Notes under the pieces: generated by a model
What the model was told of the DNA's origin: nothing
Database searches by the model: none
The model's input: the letters and a program-made list of their open reading frames with translations, nothing else
Shown here: piece after piece, positions 35,965 to 45,172 of the stretch
Layout: each line of letters starts with the position of its first letter
How positions within the stretch are numbered: the first letter of the stretch is position 1
Assembly: GCA_022823185.1 (NCBI GenBank)
Contig: JAJDXQ010000030.1
Location: 62,001-126,000 of the forward strand
Length of the DNA stretch: 64,000 bases
Origin: Caldilineaceae bacterium
GTDB taxonomy: Bacteria; Chloroflexota; Anaerolineae; Caldilineales; Caldilineaceae
Reading direction: 5' to 3'
Position numbers and translations under genes: made by a program

Positions 35965-36948
35965 TCAGGGCAGCCAGTCGGAGACGGCCTCTCGTTCTTG
36001 GAGAAGCTCCTGGCCGCTGGCAGCAATGGCGGCGCGGTCGAAGTCGGTGAGGGGCAGCCCTTCCACGACCTGGTAGGCGCCGTCCTGGATCGTCACGGGA
36101 TAGCTGAAGATCACGCCGGCGGGCGAGTCGTAGGCGCCTGTGCTGGGGATGCCCATGGAGACCCAGTCGTCTTTGGCAGTGCCCGCGTGCCAGCTCTGCA
36201 CGTGGTTGATGCAGGCGTTGGCGGCGCTGGCGGCGCTGCTGGCGCCCCTGGCTGCGATGACGGCGGCGCCGCGCTGCTGTACTGTGGGGATGAATGTATT
36301 CCTGATCCAGGAGAGATCGGCGATAGCGGCGGCAGCAGGCCGGCCATCGATTTGGGCTTGGAAGGCGTCGGGGTATTGGGTGGCGCTGTGATTGCCCCAG
36401 ATTGTGACATTTTTGACAGTTTGGAGCGGACGGCCCGCTTTTTTGGCGAGCATGCTCTGGGCGCGATTGTGATCGAGGCGGGTCATGGCGGTGAAGCGCT
36501 CGTTGGGGAGGTCGGGCGCGTTGCGCATCGCGATGAGGCAGTTGGTGTTGGCGGGGTTGCCGACGACGACGACGCGGGCGTCGGGGGCGGCGTTGTCGTT
36601 GATGGCGCGGCCCTGGGTTACGAAGATGGGGCCGTTTGCGCTGAGGAGGTCCTTGCGCTCCATGCCGGCAGAGCGGGGTCGGGCTCCGACGAGGAGGGAC
36701 CAGTTGACGCCGTCGAAGGCGACGTCGGGCTCGTCGGTCAGGATGGTCTGGGAGAGGAGGGGAAAGGCGCAGTCATCGAGCTCCATGGCAACGCCTTCGA
36801 GCGCGCCCATGGCGGGGGGAATCTCGAGAAGTTGGAGGATGACCGGCTGTTGGGGGCCGAACAGATCGCCATTGGCGATACGGAAGATGAGGGCATAGCC
36901 GATATTGCCAGCGGCGCCGGTTACGGCTACACGAATTGGGTCGTTCAT
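35965..36948 (-). CDS. mdh: Malate dehydrogenase
   Basis: NAD-dependent TCA-cycle enzyme, 327 residues. The Rossmann loop [35 protein letters not shown] (mobile loop with substrate Arg), [14 protein letters not shown], and TRLDHNRAQ plus [12 protein letters not shown] with the catalytic Asp/His identify the cytosolic-type MDH. AGGAG lies about 10 bases before the ATG. Aconitase is also in the window. Confidence 0.97.
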   Translation of the reverse strand: MNDPIRVAVTGAAGNIGYALIFRIANGDLFGPQQPVILQLLEIPPAMGALEGVAMELDDCAFPLLSQTILTDEPDVAFDGVNWSLLVGARPRSAGMERKDLLSANGPIFVTQGRAINDNAAPDARVVVVGNPANTNCLIAMRNAPDLPNERFTAMTRLDHNRAQSMLAKKAGRPLQTVKNVTIWGNHSATQYPDAFQAQIDGRPAAAAIADLSWIRNTFIPTVQQRGAAVIAARGASSAASAANACINHVQSWHAGTAKDDWVSMGIPSTGAYDSPAGVIFSYPVTIQDGAYQVVEGLPLTDFDRAAIAASGQELLQEREAVSDWLP

Positions 36949-36993
36949 GGATCGGGTTTCTCCTGATGCGGCAGAGGGAAACGCCCGCTGCCT

Positions 36994-37914
36994 TCAACGA
37001 ACAGTTTGGGGCGGACGCTCTTCGAGGTCGAGGGTCAGCTCATATTGGCGGTCGTACACACGAAAGTCGAGGGAGGCTAAGATTGGGCTGAGCCGGCTGT
37101 CTGCAGGTTCATCGGTGAGCGTCAGCACGGAATCGATGTAGCGGAGCTGGAGCGCCTGGATAAGGGGCCGGGCGGCGTCCTGCAGGGCGGCGTTGGGATC
37201 GACGGCGATGTCGAGAATGCGCAGACGGGCGGGGAGCTGGCCTGGGCGGGGCCGATCCACCAGAGCGTAGGCAACGGGGGCGCGGTCCTTTGCCGGAATG
37301 GTCAGGCCGATGCAGTCGTTGCGCTGCACATAGTTGAGTAGACTGCGGGCGCGGCGCTGCCAGGTCAGGGGAAGTTCGTGCCAGCGGTAGAAGTCTTGCA
37401 GGGTTTGAACGGGGTCGGCCTCTTCGAGCCGTTCGTAGGGCAGGGGGAGAAGGCCCTGGCGGGGGTCTCTTTCCCAAAGGAGCAGCTCGCGCCACGTTTT
37501 GAAGCCGACCTGGCGATAGACTGAGCGGGCGTGGTCGTTGGAGACGAGCACTTCGAGCAGGATGCGGCGGACGCCGCGGTCTATGGCGCTGCTCTTGATG
37601 CGCTCCATGAGGCGGCGGCCCCAGCCGTGCCCGCGATAGGGCGGCGCAACGCTGAGACCGCCGCACCAGGCTTCATCCCCGCGAACGGCGAGAAGGGCGG
37701 CGCCAACCCCTTGCATGCGCCCATTTTCCCGCGCCACCAGGACCGCACAGTCTTCGGGCGCGATGGTGGAGCGTTGCAGGTAGGCGTGCATGGCAGCCGC
37801 TTCCATGCGCATGTTGTACTTGTAGTCGGCGAAGCCGTTGTTAAAGCCCTGACGCAGGGCTTCGACTTCGACCGCGGCGCCGGTTACGATGGCGGGCTGT
37901 TGTTGCAGAGACAA
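36994..37914 (-). CDS. GNAT-family N-acetyltransferase
   Basis: 306 residues. The N-terminal half is a clear GNAT domain: GGLSVAPPYRGHGWGRRLMERI (acetyl-CoA-binding motif A, RGHGWG), then LEVLVSNDHARSVYRQVGFK. The C-terminal half (about 170-306) looks like a second, weaker acetyltransferase-like module. Substrate unknown. It lies 45 bp upstream of mdh and may be co-transcribed with it. Confidence 0.85.
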   Translation of the reverse strand: MSLQQQPAIVTGAAVEVEALRQGFNNGFADYKYNMRMEAAAMHAYLQRSTIAPEDCAVLVARENGRMQGVGAALLAVRGDEAWCGGLSVAPPYRGHGWGRRLMERIKSSAIDRGVRRILLEVLVSNDHARSVYRQVGFKTWRELLLWERDPRQGLLPLPYERLEEADPVQTLQDFYRWHELPLTWQRRARSLLNYVQRNDCIGLTIPAKDRAPVAYALVDRPRPGQLPARLRILDIAVDPNAALQDAARPLIQALQLRYIDSVLTLTDEPADSRLSPILASLDFRVYDRQYELTLDLEERPPQTVR

Positions 37915-37995
37915 GGCAGACGGGCCTCCATGTAGCCTCGGCCAAGAGCAGGCGGTCAGGTCAGATTTGTGCCGGCGGAACTCCAGCGTTCGAGT

Positions 37996-38886
37996 CTACT
38001 GGGCGCGGGCGACAAAGTCGAATTCGACGATCAACTCTGTACCGACGTTGGCCACGCTTGGGACTTGCGGAATTGTGAGATTGTAATCTTCTCTGGCAAC
38101 GATGGTGGCCGCCGACCCTCTCAACTCAGATTCAGAAACGACCTGCAAGGTGATGACGAACAGTGTTGGATTGGTGATGTCCCGGACGGTCAGATCGCCG
38201 TTAATTTCAAATTCGATTTCGTCGCCGACAGCTACGGCATCGGGGAGGCCGACTAGTTCGGTTGTGTTGAAGGTGATGAACTGGTACTGACTTGTCTGCA
38301 GGATGAAGCGGCGGATTGCGCCGTTGCGACGGTTGTCATCGGTTACGAACGTGCCGGCTTCGATCTGAATCGGCCCGATGGCGCTGGCGGCGGGGTTGGC
38401 CGCGTCGACCATCAGTTCACCGGAGATGGCGTTGGTTGCGCCTATGACGGTTTTGGGTTGACCTAACAGCTCTTCTTCGATGATGAAGCGCGCCTCTGAT
38501 TCTTCGGGCACGATTGTGAAGGTCTGGCTGCCGGCGGGCATGTCAGCACTCTCCGAATCCGCTTCCTGCTGCGGCTCGGCAGTGGCCGTGGGTTCTGCTT
38601 CGGGTTGAGGCGTGTCTGTGGGCTCGGGTTCGGGCGCGGCGGTTGGTTCCGGCTCGGTTGTGGCGGTTGGGTCAGGCTGAGGCTCGGCTGTGGCCGTGTC
38701 GGCGGCAGCTGGGGCCTCCTCCGATTCGGCCGAGGGGGCGTCGGAGCCTCCGCAGGCCGCGAGCAGAATTGCCACGAGCAGGGCAAAGGTGATCAACTTG
38801 AACCGACGAAGGGATGCGTTCTTGTCGGCCAAGGTAGTTTTTGTCGAAGCGGCGCGCGATCCGGCTGTCGAAAAATGCTGTTGCAT
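37996..38886 (-). CDS. YceI-like lipoprotein
   Basis: 296 residues. A basic N-terminus and hydrophobic run end in lipobox LLAAC, so it should be a lipoprotein. A long Glu/Pro/Thr-rich spacer (about 55-115) leads to a YceI-type lipocalin-like beta-barrel (about 120-295) with FTIVPEESEARFIIEE, then FITFNTTELVGLP and ISGELMVD. YceI proteins bind isoprenoid-type lipids; the ligand here is unknown. GGGGAG precedes the ATG. Confidence 0.88.
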   Translation of the reverse strand: MQQHFSTAGSRAASTKTTLADKNASLRRFKLITFALLVAILLAACGGSDAPSAESEEAPAAADTATAEPQPDPTATTEPEPTAAPEPEPTDTPQPEAEPTATAEPQQEADSESADMPAGSQTFTIVPEESEARFIIEEELLGQPKTVIGATNAISGELMVDAANPAASAIGPIQIEAGTFVTDDNRRNGAIRRFILQTSQYQFITFNTTELVGLPDAVAVGDEIEFEINGDLTVRDITNPTLFVITLQVVSESELRGSAATIVAREDYNLTIPQVPSVANVGTELIVEFDFVARAQ

Positions 38887-39019
38887 TTTGTGGGCTCCCC
38901 ATCCGTCAGGATGTCAGTCATCGCCGCCGCGCGGTGCGGCAACGGAGTATACGTTGGCTTCCCGGTCCATTTTGGACTGATTTGGGGCGTTTGGCAAAAA
39001 CCAGGGTGTGTTCAGGCGG

Positions 39020-40246
39020 CTATCTCTGAAATCCACCTTCCGCATAGCCGGTTAGTTCCACGTAGCCCGCGCCCGTGACGGGTTTTCCGTCCATTGTCCC
39101 GCGCACGACGGTGGCGCCTTCGTAGTAGGTGAAAGCGACATTCATTTCCTGGTTGTCGATTAGCGGGTCAATGGTGAGGTCGATATCATACCGTGGAAGG
39201 GAGACGCGCCAGCCGCTGGGATAGACTGCGCCGGAGGCCGGGCTGGTCCATTGCCCTGTGGGCGTGAGGGTGAAGTCTGCGGGGCGGATGGGGAACTGGC
39301 GGCCGTCGGGAAAGCTGAGGGAGCCTTCGAAAACTTCCTGGGCTGCGCCGGAGGCGGCGCGGATTTCGGCGAACATGAGAACGACGTTGTTGTCGAGGGT
39401 GACGGCGAACCAGTCCCAGCCGACGGCGTCGCGGCTGAGGGCGGAAGTTCCGAACTCGTGGTCCATCCAGCTGAGGCCAGTGACGGTGATATTTTCGCTG
39501 CCGAAAACGATGTGTCCGGCGGTGTCCATGTGGACGAGGCTGTAGTAGAGGTTGGCGTTGCCGCGTTCGGGGCCTTTGCGGCTGAAGCCGGCGTCTCCGT
39601 GGAGGAGGGGCGGGCGGGTTTCGGTGAGGGTGAGGTCGATGGAGACGGGGCCGATGTCGGATTGGGCGGCGGCTTGGAGTCGCATCTGGCCGGGCGCGGC
39701 CTCCTGGGCGCGCCAGTCGTCGAGCCAGACTTCGTAGCGGGGGGCGCCGGTGGCGCCGGCGACACCGGCGGCGCCGCGGCTGAAGCGGTCGAAGCTGAGA
39801 TGGCGGAGGGCTGGGGCGCTGGTGACTGCGAAATGGGCCATGTAGATCTGTTGGGTCGCGAAATCGGAGGCCCGGTCCGGTTCGCCGGGGGCAAGAGCGC
39901 TGCGGAAAAAAGTGAGCTGGAAACCGTACTGGCCGCCGTCGTCGCCTGTGAGGTTGCCGGTGTAGTACCACCACTCGGTGGCGAAATCATTGTGGGGCCC
40001 GTGGTCGAGGGGGAACTGGAGGGCCAGGGGTTCGAGGGCGCGTGCGAAGCGGTCGTCTACGGGGCGGCTGAGGACATCGACGACGTTGGCCGAAGCCAGG
40101 GAGGGCTGTGAGGATGCGCAGGCCGCGAGGAAGAGGGAGAGGAGGAGCGGCAACAGGAAGGGGGGCGCTCCTCTTGCGATGGATTGTTTTGCGGATGGGG
40201 GTTGGCACTGTCGACTCAATGGTCTGGTCAAGGGCATGGGGGCCAT
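39020..40246 (-). CDS. CrtC/AttH-like lipocalin-domain lipoprotein
   Basis: 408 residues, exported: hydrophobic LLPLLLSLFLAACAS with a lipobox. The mature part matches the predicted-secreted-hydrolase (CrtC N-terminal/AttH) family: FPLDHGPHNDFATEWWYYTGNL near residue 80, then SWMDHEFGTSALSRDAVGWDW near 285. Members usually sit beside an FtsX/LolCE-type ABC transporter, which is not visible here. The molecular role is unknown for non-carotenoid members. Confidence 0.85.
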   Translation of the reverse strand: MAPMPLTRPLSRQCQPPSAKQSIARGAPPFLLPLLLSLFLAACASSQPSLASANVVDVLSRPVDDRFARALEPLALQFPLDHGPHNDFATEWWYYTGNLTGDDGGQYGFQLTFFRSALAPGEPDRASDFATQQIYMAHFAVTSAPALRHLSFDRFSRGAAGVAGATGAPRYEVWLDDWRAQEAAPGQMRLQAAAQSDIGPVSIDLTLTETRPPLLHGDAGFSRKGPERGNANLYYSLVHMDTAGHIVFGSENITVTGLSWMDHEFGTSALSRDAVGWDWFAVTLDNNVVLMFAEIRAASGAAQEVFEGSLSFPDGRQFPIRPADFTLTPTGQWTSPASGAVYPSGWRVSLPRYDIDLTIDPLIDNQEMNVAFTYYEGATVVRGTMDGKPVTGAGYVELTGYAEGGFQR

Positions 40247-40305
40247 GTGTTGACTCTGAACGGATCAGGCAAAAGCGTGAGCATAACAGGGACGGCCCTG
40301 AAAGG

Positions 40306-41580
40306 CTACATTTTGGCCAGAGCCTGATCGAAGTCGGCCAGCAGGTCGTCGGAATCCTCTATGCCGACGCTGAGGCGCACGAGCTCGTCGGTAATGCCGA
40401 TCGCCAGCCGGTCTTCGGGCGGGGAGTCAAAGTGGCTCACTAACGCCGGCTGCTCGATGAGGCTTTCGACGCCGCCGAGGCTGGGGCCGATGCGGGGGAT
40501 GTTGCAGGCGTCGATAAAACGGCTGGTGGTGGGGCCGTCGGCCTCGACTTCAAAGCTGATGACGCCGCCGAAGCCGGACATTGTGCGGATGGCGACCTCG
40601 TGGTCGGGATGGCTTTCGAGGCCGGGATACCAGACGCGGCGGATTCTGGGATGGTCTTCGAGGAAGCGGGCGATACGCAGACCGCTTTCGTTGTGCTGGC
40701 GCATGCGCAGCCCGAGCGTTTTGAGGCCGCGCAGGATGAGATAGGCGCAGTGGGGGTCGGTTACCGCGCCCAAAATACCCTGGGACTGGCGCAGGGCTGT
40801 GGTGATGTCGAAGCCACCGGTGACACATCCGGCGAGGAGGTCGTTATGGCCGGCAAGATACTTGGTTACGCTGTGGATGACGAGGTCCACGCCGTATTCG
40901 ATGGGCCGGACGTTGCTGGGGGTTGCGAAGGTGGTGTCTATAACGGTGCGCAGGCCATGGCGCTGGGCGATTTCAACGAGACGGGGATAGTCGAGGCAGC
41001 GCAGGAAGGGATTGGTCGGGGATTCAGAGAAGATCAGTTTGGTTTCGGGCCGGATGGCAGCCTCGATTGCGTCGTAGTCACCGGGTGTGACGGTGGTACA
41101 GTTGATGCCGAAGCGGGTAAGAAAGGTATTGCAGAAGCCGCGGGTACGGCGGTAGCAGTCTTCCGTCATGACGAAATGATCGCCCTGGCTGAGGAGAATG
41201 AAGAGCGTGGTGGTGATGGCGGCCATGCCGCTGGAGAGCAGGAGGGAGTCTTCGGCGCTGTCGAGCGCGGCCAGCTTGGCTTCTGCGGCGCGTACAGTGG
41301 GATTACCGTAGCGACCGTACTCCTCCCGTTCCGGCACATCCCAGAACATGTGCTCTTCCATGTAGTTGATGAGGCTGGCCGTGTCTTCGAAAGTGTAGGT
41401 GCTGGTCTGGACGATGGGTACAGTCACGCTGTCGTGGGAGAGGAAGCGCTTTTCGCCGGCATGGACGGCTTTCGTCTGGCTGGAAATGCGCGGTGACGCG
41501 GAGTTGGGGCCGCGACTGTTTCCGTCGGCTGGGGTCGCGGGGGCGTCGGCGTTCTGGGTAGCGGCGGCGGTCGTGGCCAT
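40306..41580 (-). CDS. Trans-sulfuration PLP enzyme (cystathionine gamma-synthase family)
   Basis: 424 residues. The PLP lysine is in [15 protein letters not shown], with the conserved [17 protein letters not shown] and [10 protein letters not shown] segments. The fold-type I family covers MetB, MetC, MetZ and gamma-lyases. The SAM riboswitch immediately upstream argues for a methionine-biosynthetic role such as cystathionine or O-acylhomoserine sulfhydrylation. AAGGAGATACC precedes the ATG at 41580; an in-frame start at 41664 lies in the riboswitch terminator and is rejected. Confidence 0.92.
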   Translation of the reverse strand: MATTAAATQNADAPATPADGNSRGPNSASPRISSQTKAVHAGEKRFLSHDSVTVPIVQTSTYTFEDTASLINYMEEHMFWDVPEREEYGRYGNPTVRAAEAKLAALDSAEDSLLLSSGMAAITTTLFILLSQGDHFVMTEDCYRRTRGFCNTFLTRFGINCTTVTPGDYDAIEAAIRPETKLIFSESPTNPFLRCLDYPRLVEIAQRHGLRTVIDTTFATPSNVRPIEYGVDLVIHSVTKYLAGHNDLLAGCVTGGFDITTALRQSQGILGAVTDPHCAYLILRGLKTLGLRMRQHNESGLRIARFLEDHPRIRRVWYPGLESHPDHEVAIRTMSGFGGVISFEVEADGPTTSRFIDACNIPRIGPSLGGVESLIEQPALVSHFDSPPEDRLAIGITDELVRLSVGIEDSDDLLADFDQALAKM

Positions 41581-41663
41581 GGTATCTCCTTCACAGCGCA
41601 GTTCAGTTGGGCTGCAGGACCGGGTCGGTTCTGCGGGTTGGTCATTTGAATTGATTTGGGGCA

Positions 41664-41700
41664 AAGAAATACCCTCTTCGTGTGGATAGTCGGAAGAGGG
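41664..41700 (-). terminator. Rho-independent terminator of the SAM riboswitch
   Basis: On the minus strand CCCTCTTC (41693-41700 complement) pairs with GAAGAGGG (41672-41679 complement) around a 13-nt loop, followed by TATTTCTTT. It sits between the aptamer and the gene start, as expected for SAM-induced early termination. Confidence 0.88.
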
Positions 41701-41719
41701 CTGCGGGAAATTATCCTGA

Positions 41720-41845
41720 GCATCTCATCTGCCGGTGTATCCACACCGCCGGAATTGGCACCTGCCGCGCTACGGGATTCGATCCCGGCTGCGCCGGTTG
41801 CCGAGGCTTCATAGGGCCGGCCCCTCCACCTCTCTTGATAAGAGT
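41720..41845 (-). promoter_or_regulatory. SAM-I (S-box) riboswitch
   Basis: Minus-strand RNA carries the S-box landmarks in order: CUCUUAUCAAGAGAGGUGGA, CGGCCCUAUGAAGCC, CGGCAACC, GGUGCCAAUUCC and GAUGAG. P1 forms between CUUAUC (41837-41842) and GAUGAG (41724-41729). A terminator follows, and then the PLP enzyme gene. High SAM should switch the gene off. The rest of 41846-42224 shows only a fragment of the dispersed repeat near 41980. Confidence 0.95.
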
Positions 41846-42224
41846 TCTGGCAAGATTTCGACGTGCGGAACTGCGGTTGGACCGACGGCGGGAAATCTTG
41901 GCCAAAGGCTCGATTCAGTTGTTGGCGCTTATGGTAAGCGAGGAGTCGGCGGGATGTCAAATCCGGGGGGGAAGGGCAGGGGAACTGCGGGGGAAGGTCA
42001 AGGATGGGAGGGAGTTTGGATGGGGGCGGTGGGGCATATGGGGAAGGCTTTCGATTGCATGTTGCGGCATGTTTTTTGGTTGTCAGGAGGATGTCAGGTT
42101 TGTGTGGGGGAGCGGGGGACAAAGTATGGTATGGTATAGCGAGTACTGACATGTCGGCGGCGGGCGGCCGCTTCAGGCGTTTGATGAAAGGCGCCCGCCG
42201 GAGTTCCCTCGAAAGGAGTAGCAG

Positions 42225-43397
42225 ATGAATAGTATGAGCAATGTCCCCAGAGTTCCGAGAAGGCTGCCGAGCGGGTCACCATTCGTTATGGTGATCGTGA
42301 TCATCATTGTGGTTTTGTTTCTGATGGTCTTTGCCCGCAACTTCTTTTATGCGTTTGAGCGGGTCGATGAACAGGAGGTCGGCGTACAGTTCCAAGGCGG
42401 CAGAATCAAGGACGTCGTTGGGCCTGGCGTGTATACAGATGTCGGCCTGTTTGTGCAGATTGTGCGCGTTTCAAGCCAGGCGATATCGTTCAGCGTGCAG
42501 GACGACGAGATTATCACGCAGGATAAACAGCGGATCGGTCTGTTGGTGAGCGGAGATATTTTCCGCCCGAACATCAGCCAGAAAGACACGATCCAGGCGT
42601 TGTGGGCACAGTACAGGAGCATCTATCTGCAGGATGAACTGGCCCGCAGCCGAATTCAGGATCAGGCCCGGCAGGCGATGAAGGTGTGTGTGGGTGACAG
42701 AACGTTTGATGACAGTGTGGTGGGCACGGCGCGGGATGTGCTGCGGCAGTGTATTGACGATGAGTTGAATACACGGGCGGCTAATTTCGGATTGCGGGTG
42801 GAGAACCTGGTTGTGCCGGATGTGATTCTGTCTCCGGAGGTACAGTCGGCATTGGACGCGATTGTGCAGAGCCGGTTGGAGACGGAAAAGGCAGCGCAGG
42901 ACAAGCTGCGGGCGGATGCGCAGGCCGACGCGGAACAGGCGCGCCAGGAGGGTGAGATTCGGATTGAGCAGAGCCGGATCCAGGAGCAGGCGCGTCAGCA
43001 GACGGCGCTGGCGCAGCTGGAGGAGCAGAAGGTGGCGGCGCAGAGAGCGGTGATCGAGGCGGAGCGGGCGAATGAGCTTGCACGCGTCGAGGCGCAGAGG
43101 GCGGTGATTGAGGCGGAGAAGCAGAATGAGCTGCTGGCGGCGCAGCGGGACATAGAGATTGCGCAGGCGCTGGCTGTTGCGGCAGAAGAACAGGCCAGGG
43201 CGCAGATCGCGGTGGAGTCGGCGCTGGCAGAGTTGTACGCTGGACGGCCGGACTATGTGCAGCTGTTGATTGTGCAGGCCAATGCGAGCGCGCTCAGGGC
43301 CACGGACAAGGTGATCTTCACGCCTGAGGGCGTGACGCCGACCCTGGTTCTGCCTGGGCCGGGCATCGTGCCGACGGTGGATACGACACCCAACTAA
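42225..43397 (+). CDS. SPFH/prohibitin-domain membrane protein
   Basis: 390 residues. A single N-terminal transmembrane segment (about 22-42) is followed by the SPFH/Band 7 domain beginning FYAFERVDEQEVGVQF. A long Glu/Gln/Ala-rich coiled coil (about 215-330, with repeated QRAVIEAE) follows, then a Pro/Thr-rich C-terminus. Such proteins form oligomeric membrane scaffolds. GAAAGGAG precedes the ATG. yraN starts 25 bp later, suggesting a shared transcript. Confidence 0.9.
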   Translation: MNSMSNVPRVPRRLPSGSPFVMVIVIIIVVLFLMVFARNFFYAFERVDEQEVGVQFQGGRIKDVVGPGVYTDVGLFVQIVRVSSQAISFSVQDDEIITQDKQRIGLLVSGDIFRPNISQKDTIQALWAQYRSIYLQDELARSRIQDQARQAMKVCVGDRTFDDSVVGTARDVLRQCIDDELNTRAANFGLRVENLVVPDVILSPEVQSALDAIVQSRLETEKAAQDKLRADAQADAEQARQEGEIRIEQSRIQEQARQQTALAQLEEQKVAAQRAVIEAERANELARVEAQRAVIEAEKQNELLAAQRDIEIAQALAVAAEEQARAQIAVESALAELYAGRPDYVQLLIVQANASALRATDKVIFTPEGVTPTLVLPGPGIVPTVDTTPN

Positions 43398-43422
43398 CGG
43401 GCTCGGAGAGGAGTGGGGCTGC

Positions 43423-43821
43423 GTGCAGGACGGGCGCCGAGCGCTGGGAGAAAGAGGAGAGAGGATCGCGTTACACGCGCTGCGGGAGGCCGGTCTGCGA
43501 ATTATCGAACGCAACTGGCGATGCCGAGCGGGTGAGTTGGATATAGTCGCGGAAGAGCGCGCCCCGGACTACAGCCGGGGCGCGCTGGATTCACGGTGGC
43601 TGGTCGTGGTGGAGGTGCGGACGCGGCGTGGTCATGGCTACGGGACGGCGCTGCAGGCGTTCACGCGCAAGAAGCAGGCGAAGCTGCGGGAGCTGGCGGC
43701 GTTGTACGTGCGGGAAAGGGAGTGGGAGGGCCCCTGGCGCATTGACGCGGTGGCTGTGCAGATGGACAGGTCGGGCAGGTTGATCGACGTGGAGCATGTC
43801 CGCCATGCGGTCACGGGGTGA
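43423..43821 (+). CDS. yraN: UPF0102/YraN-family protein
   Basis: 132 residues with the YraN nuclease-like core: LGERGERIALHALREAGLRI, GELDIVAEE and VVVEVRTRR, the D-ExK-like arrangement of endonuclease folds (the Lys is Arg here). A ~12-residue insert lies between the two motifs. Role unproven. GTG start at 43423. It overlaps the start of miaA by 26 bp. Confidence 0.88.
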   Translation: MQDGRRALGERGERIALHALREAGLRIIERNWRCRAGELDIVAEERAPDYSRGALDSRWLVVVEVRTRRGHGYGTALQAFTRKKQAKLRELAALYVREREWEGPWRIDAVAVQMDRSGRLIDVEHVRHAVTG

Positions 43822-44785
43822 AGGGAGGAAAGGGCAGACCGGGCCGCCACTGGTAGTCGTTCTGGGGCCGACTGCGGTTGGCAAGACGGCGCTGAGCCTT
43901 GATCTTGCGACGCGATTTGACGGTGAGATTGTCGGGGCTGACAGCCGGCAGATTTACAAGGGGATGGACATCGGCACGGCCAAACCCAGCGCGGCGGAGA
44001 TGGCGCGCGCGCCGCATCACCTGGTCGATCTTCTGCCGCCGGACAGGCAGATGGGGCTTGCGACCTATCAGCGGCTGGCATTCGCCGCGATAGAGGAGAT
44101 TCACGGGCGGGGGCGGACGCCCTTTCTTGTGGGCGGGTCGGCCCTGTATTTGCGGGCGGTGACGGAAGGGTTGAGGATACCGGAGGTTGCGCCGGACGCG
44201 GCGCTGCGGGCCGAGTGGGAGGCATTCGCGCGGGAGAATGGACGGGCTGCGCTGCACGCGCGCCTGGAGGCGCTGGACCCGGAAGCGGCGGCGCGGATCC
44301 ATCCGAACAATATGCGCCGGGTGATACGCGCGCTGGAGATCGTGCAGACGACGGGCCGGAGGAAGAGCGAGCTGGAGGCGGCGTCTCCGCCGCCTTACCG
44401 CATATTGAAGATCGGGCTGGATATGCCGCGGCCGGCATTGCACGCGCGCATCGACCGGCGCGTTGAGGAGATGGTGGATTCGGGCCTGGTGGAGGAGGTG
44501 GCGTCACTGTTGGCGGCAGGTTATTCGCCTGAGCTGCCGGCTCTATCCAGTTTGGGATACCAGGAGATTGCCGGCTATCTGCGGGAAGAGATTTCACTTG
44601 CGGAGGCCGTAGAACGCATTCAGATTGAGACCCACCGTTTTGTTCGCCACCAGTACACCTGGTTCCGGCGGATGCCCGATGTTCACTGGTTTGACGTTTC
44701 CGAGTCGCCGCAGGCTGCCATCGTAGAGCTGGCGGCGCGTTTTTTTGCGGTGGAAGGGCGATGCGCGTGTTCGGCTTATGCCTGA
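43796..44785 (+). CDS. miaA: tRNA dimethylallyltransferase
   Basis: Adds the dimethylallyl group to A37 of tRNAs reading U-starting codons. 329 residues. P-loop GPTAVGKTALS, then GADSRQIYKGMDIGTAKPS, VGGSALYLRAV and RVIRALEIVQTTGR are all typical. ATG 43796 overlaps yraN; ATG 43805 is also possible. Transcribed with the two preceding genes. Confidence 0.96.
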   Translation: MSAMRSRGEGRKGQTGPPLVVVLGPTAVGKTALSLDLATRFDGEIVGADSRQIYKGMDIGTAKPSAAEMARAPHHLVDLLPPDRQMGLATYQRLAFAAIEEIHGRGRTPFLVGGSALYLRAVTEGLRIPEVAPDAALRAEWEAFARENGRAALHARLEALDPEAAARIHPNNMRRVIRALEIVQTTGRRKSELEAASPPPYRILKIGLDMPRPALHARIDRRVEEMVDSGLVEEVASLLAAGYSPELPALSSLGYQEIAGYLREEISLAEAVERIQIETHRFVRHQYTWFRRMPDVHWFDVSESPQAAIVELAARFFAVEGRCACSAYA

Positions 44786-45059
44786 TGGGGAGAATGAGGA
44801 GGCTGCGCCGCGCTAGCGGATCTTTCTGATCGGGGGGCCTGTCGGGGGCCTGTCGGGGGCCGGTCTGGCGATGCGCGTTGGATCATAGCCGGGTCGTATG
44901 TGAAATGGAGCGGATTCGTCTCACATGGATTTTGAGGAGATTTCAGGAACCATAACTGGCCGCAAGAGAAGAAGGAATGCACCGTTTCCAGTGTAATTTC
45001 CCGAAATCGGTCACAAAATGGCCAAAAGTCCGCGCTTGCGACCAGCTTAAAACGGGGCG

Positions 45060-45089
45060 TTGCAGGGCCGGCTCAATCTTTGCTATAAT
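45060..45089 (+). promoter_or_regulatory. Promoter of the rel gene
   Basis: A -10 TATAAT (45084-45089) with a -35-like TTGCAG (45060-45065), 18-bp spacer. The leader would be about 75 nt. The gap 44786-45059 contains a short tandem GGGGGCCTGTC (44835-44860) and no gene. Confidence 0.6.
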
Positions 45090-45172
45090 GCGAGCCGAGC
45101 CGAAGATACAGGGAAAGATACGAATCAGCTTGACGCAGCTTCCGTGAAAGGACGTAAAGAAAAGACATAGCA

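Noticed and set aside
41740..41830. tRNA-like GGGATCGAATCCC on the minus strand
   Set aside because: It is a helix of the SAM-I riboswitch; no acceptor stem or anticodon arm can be formed.
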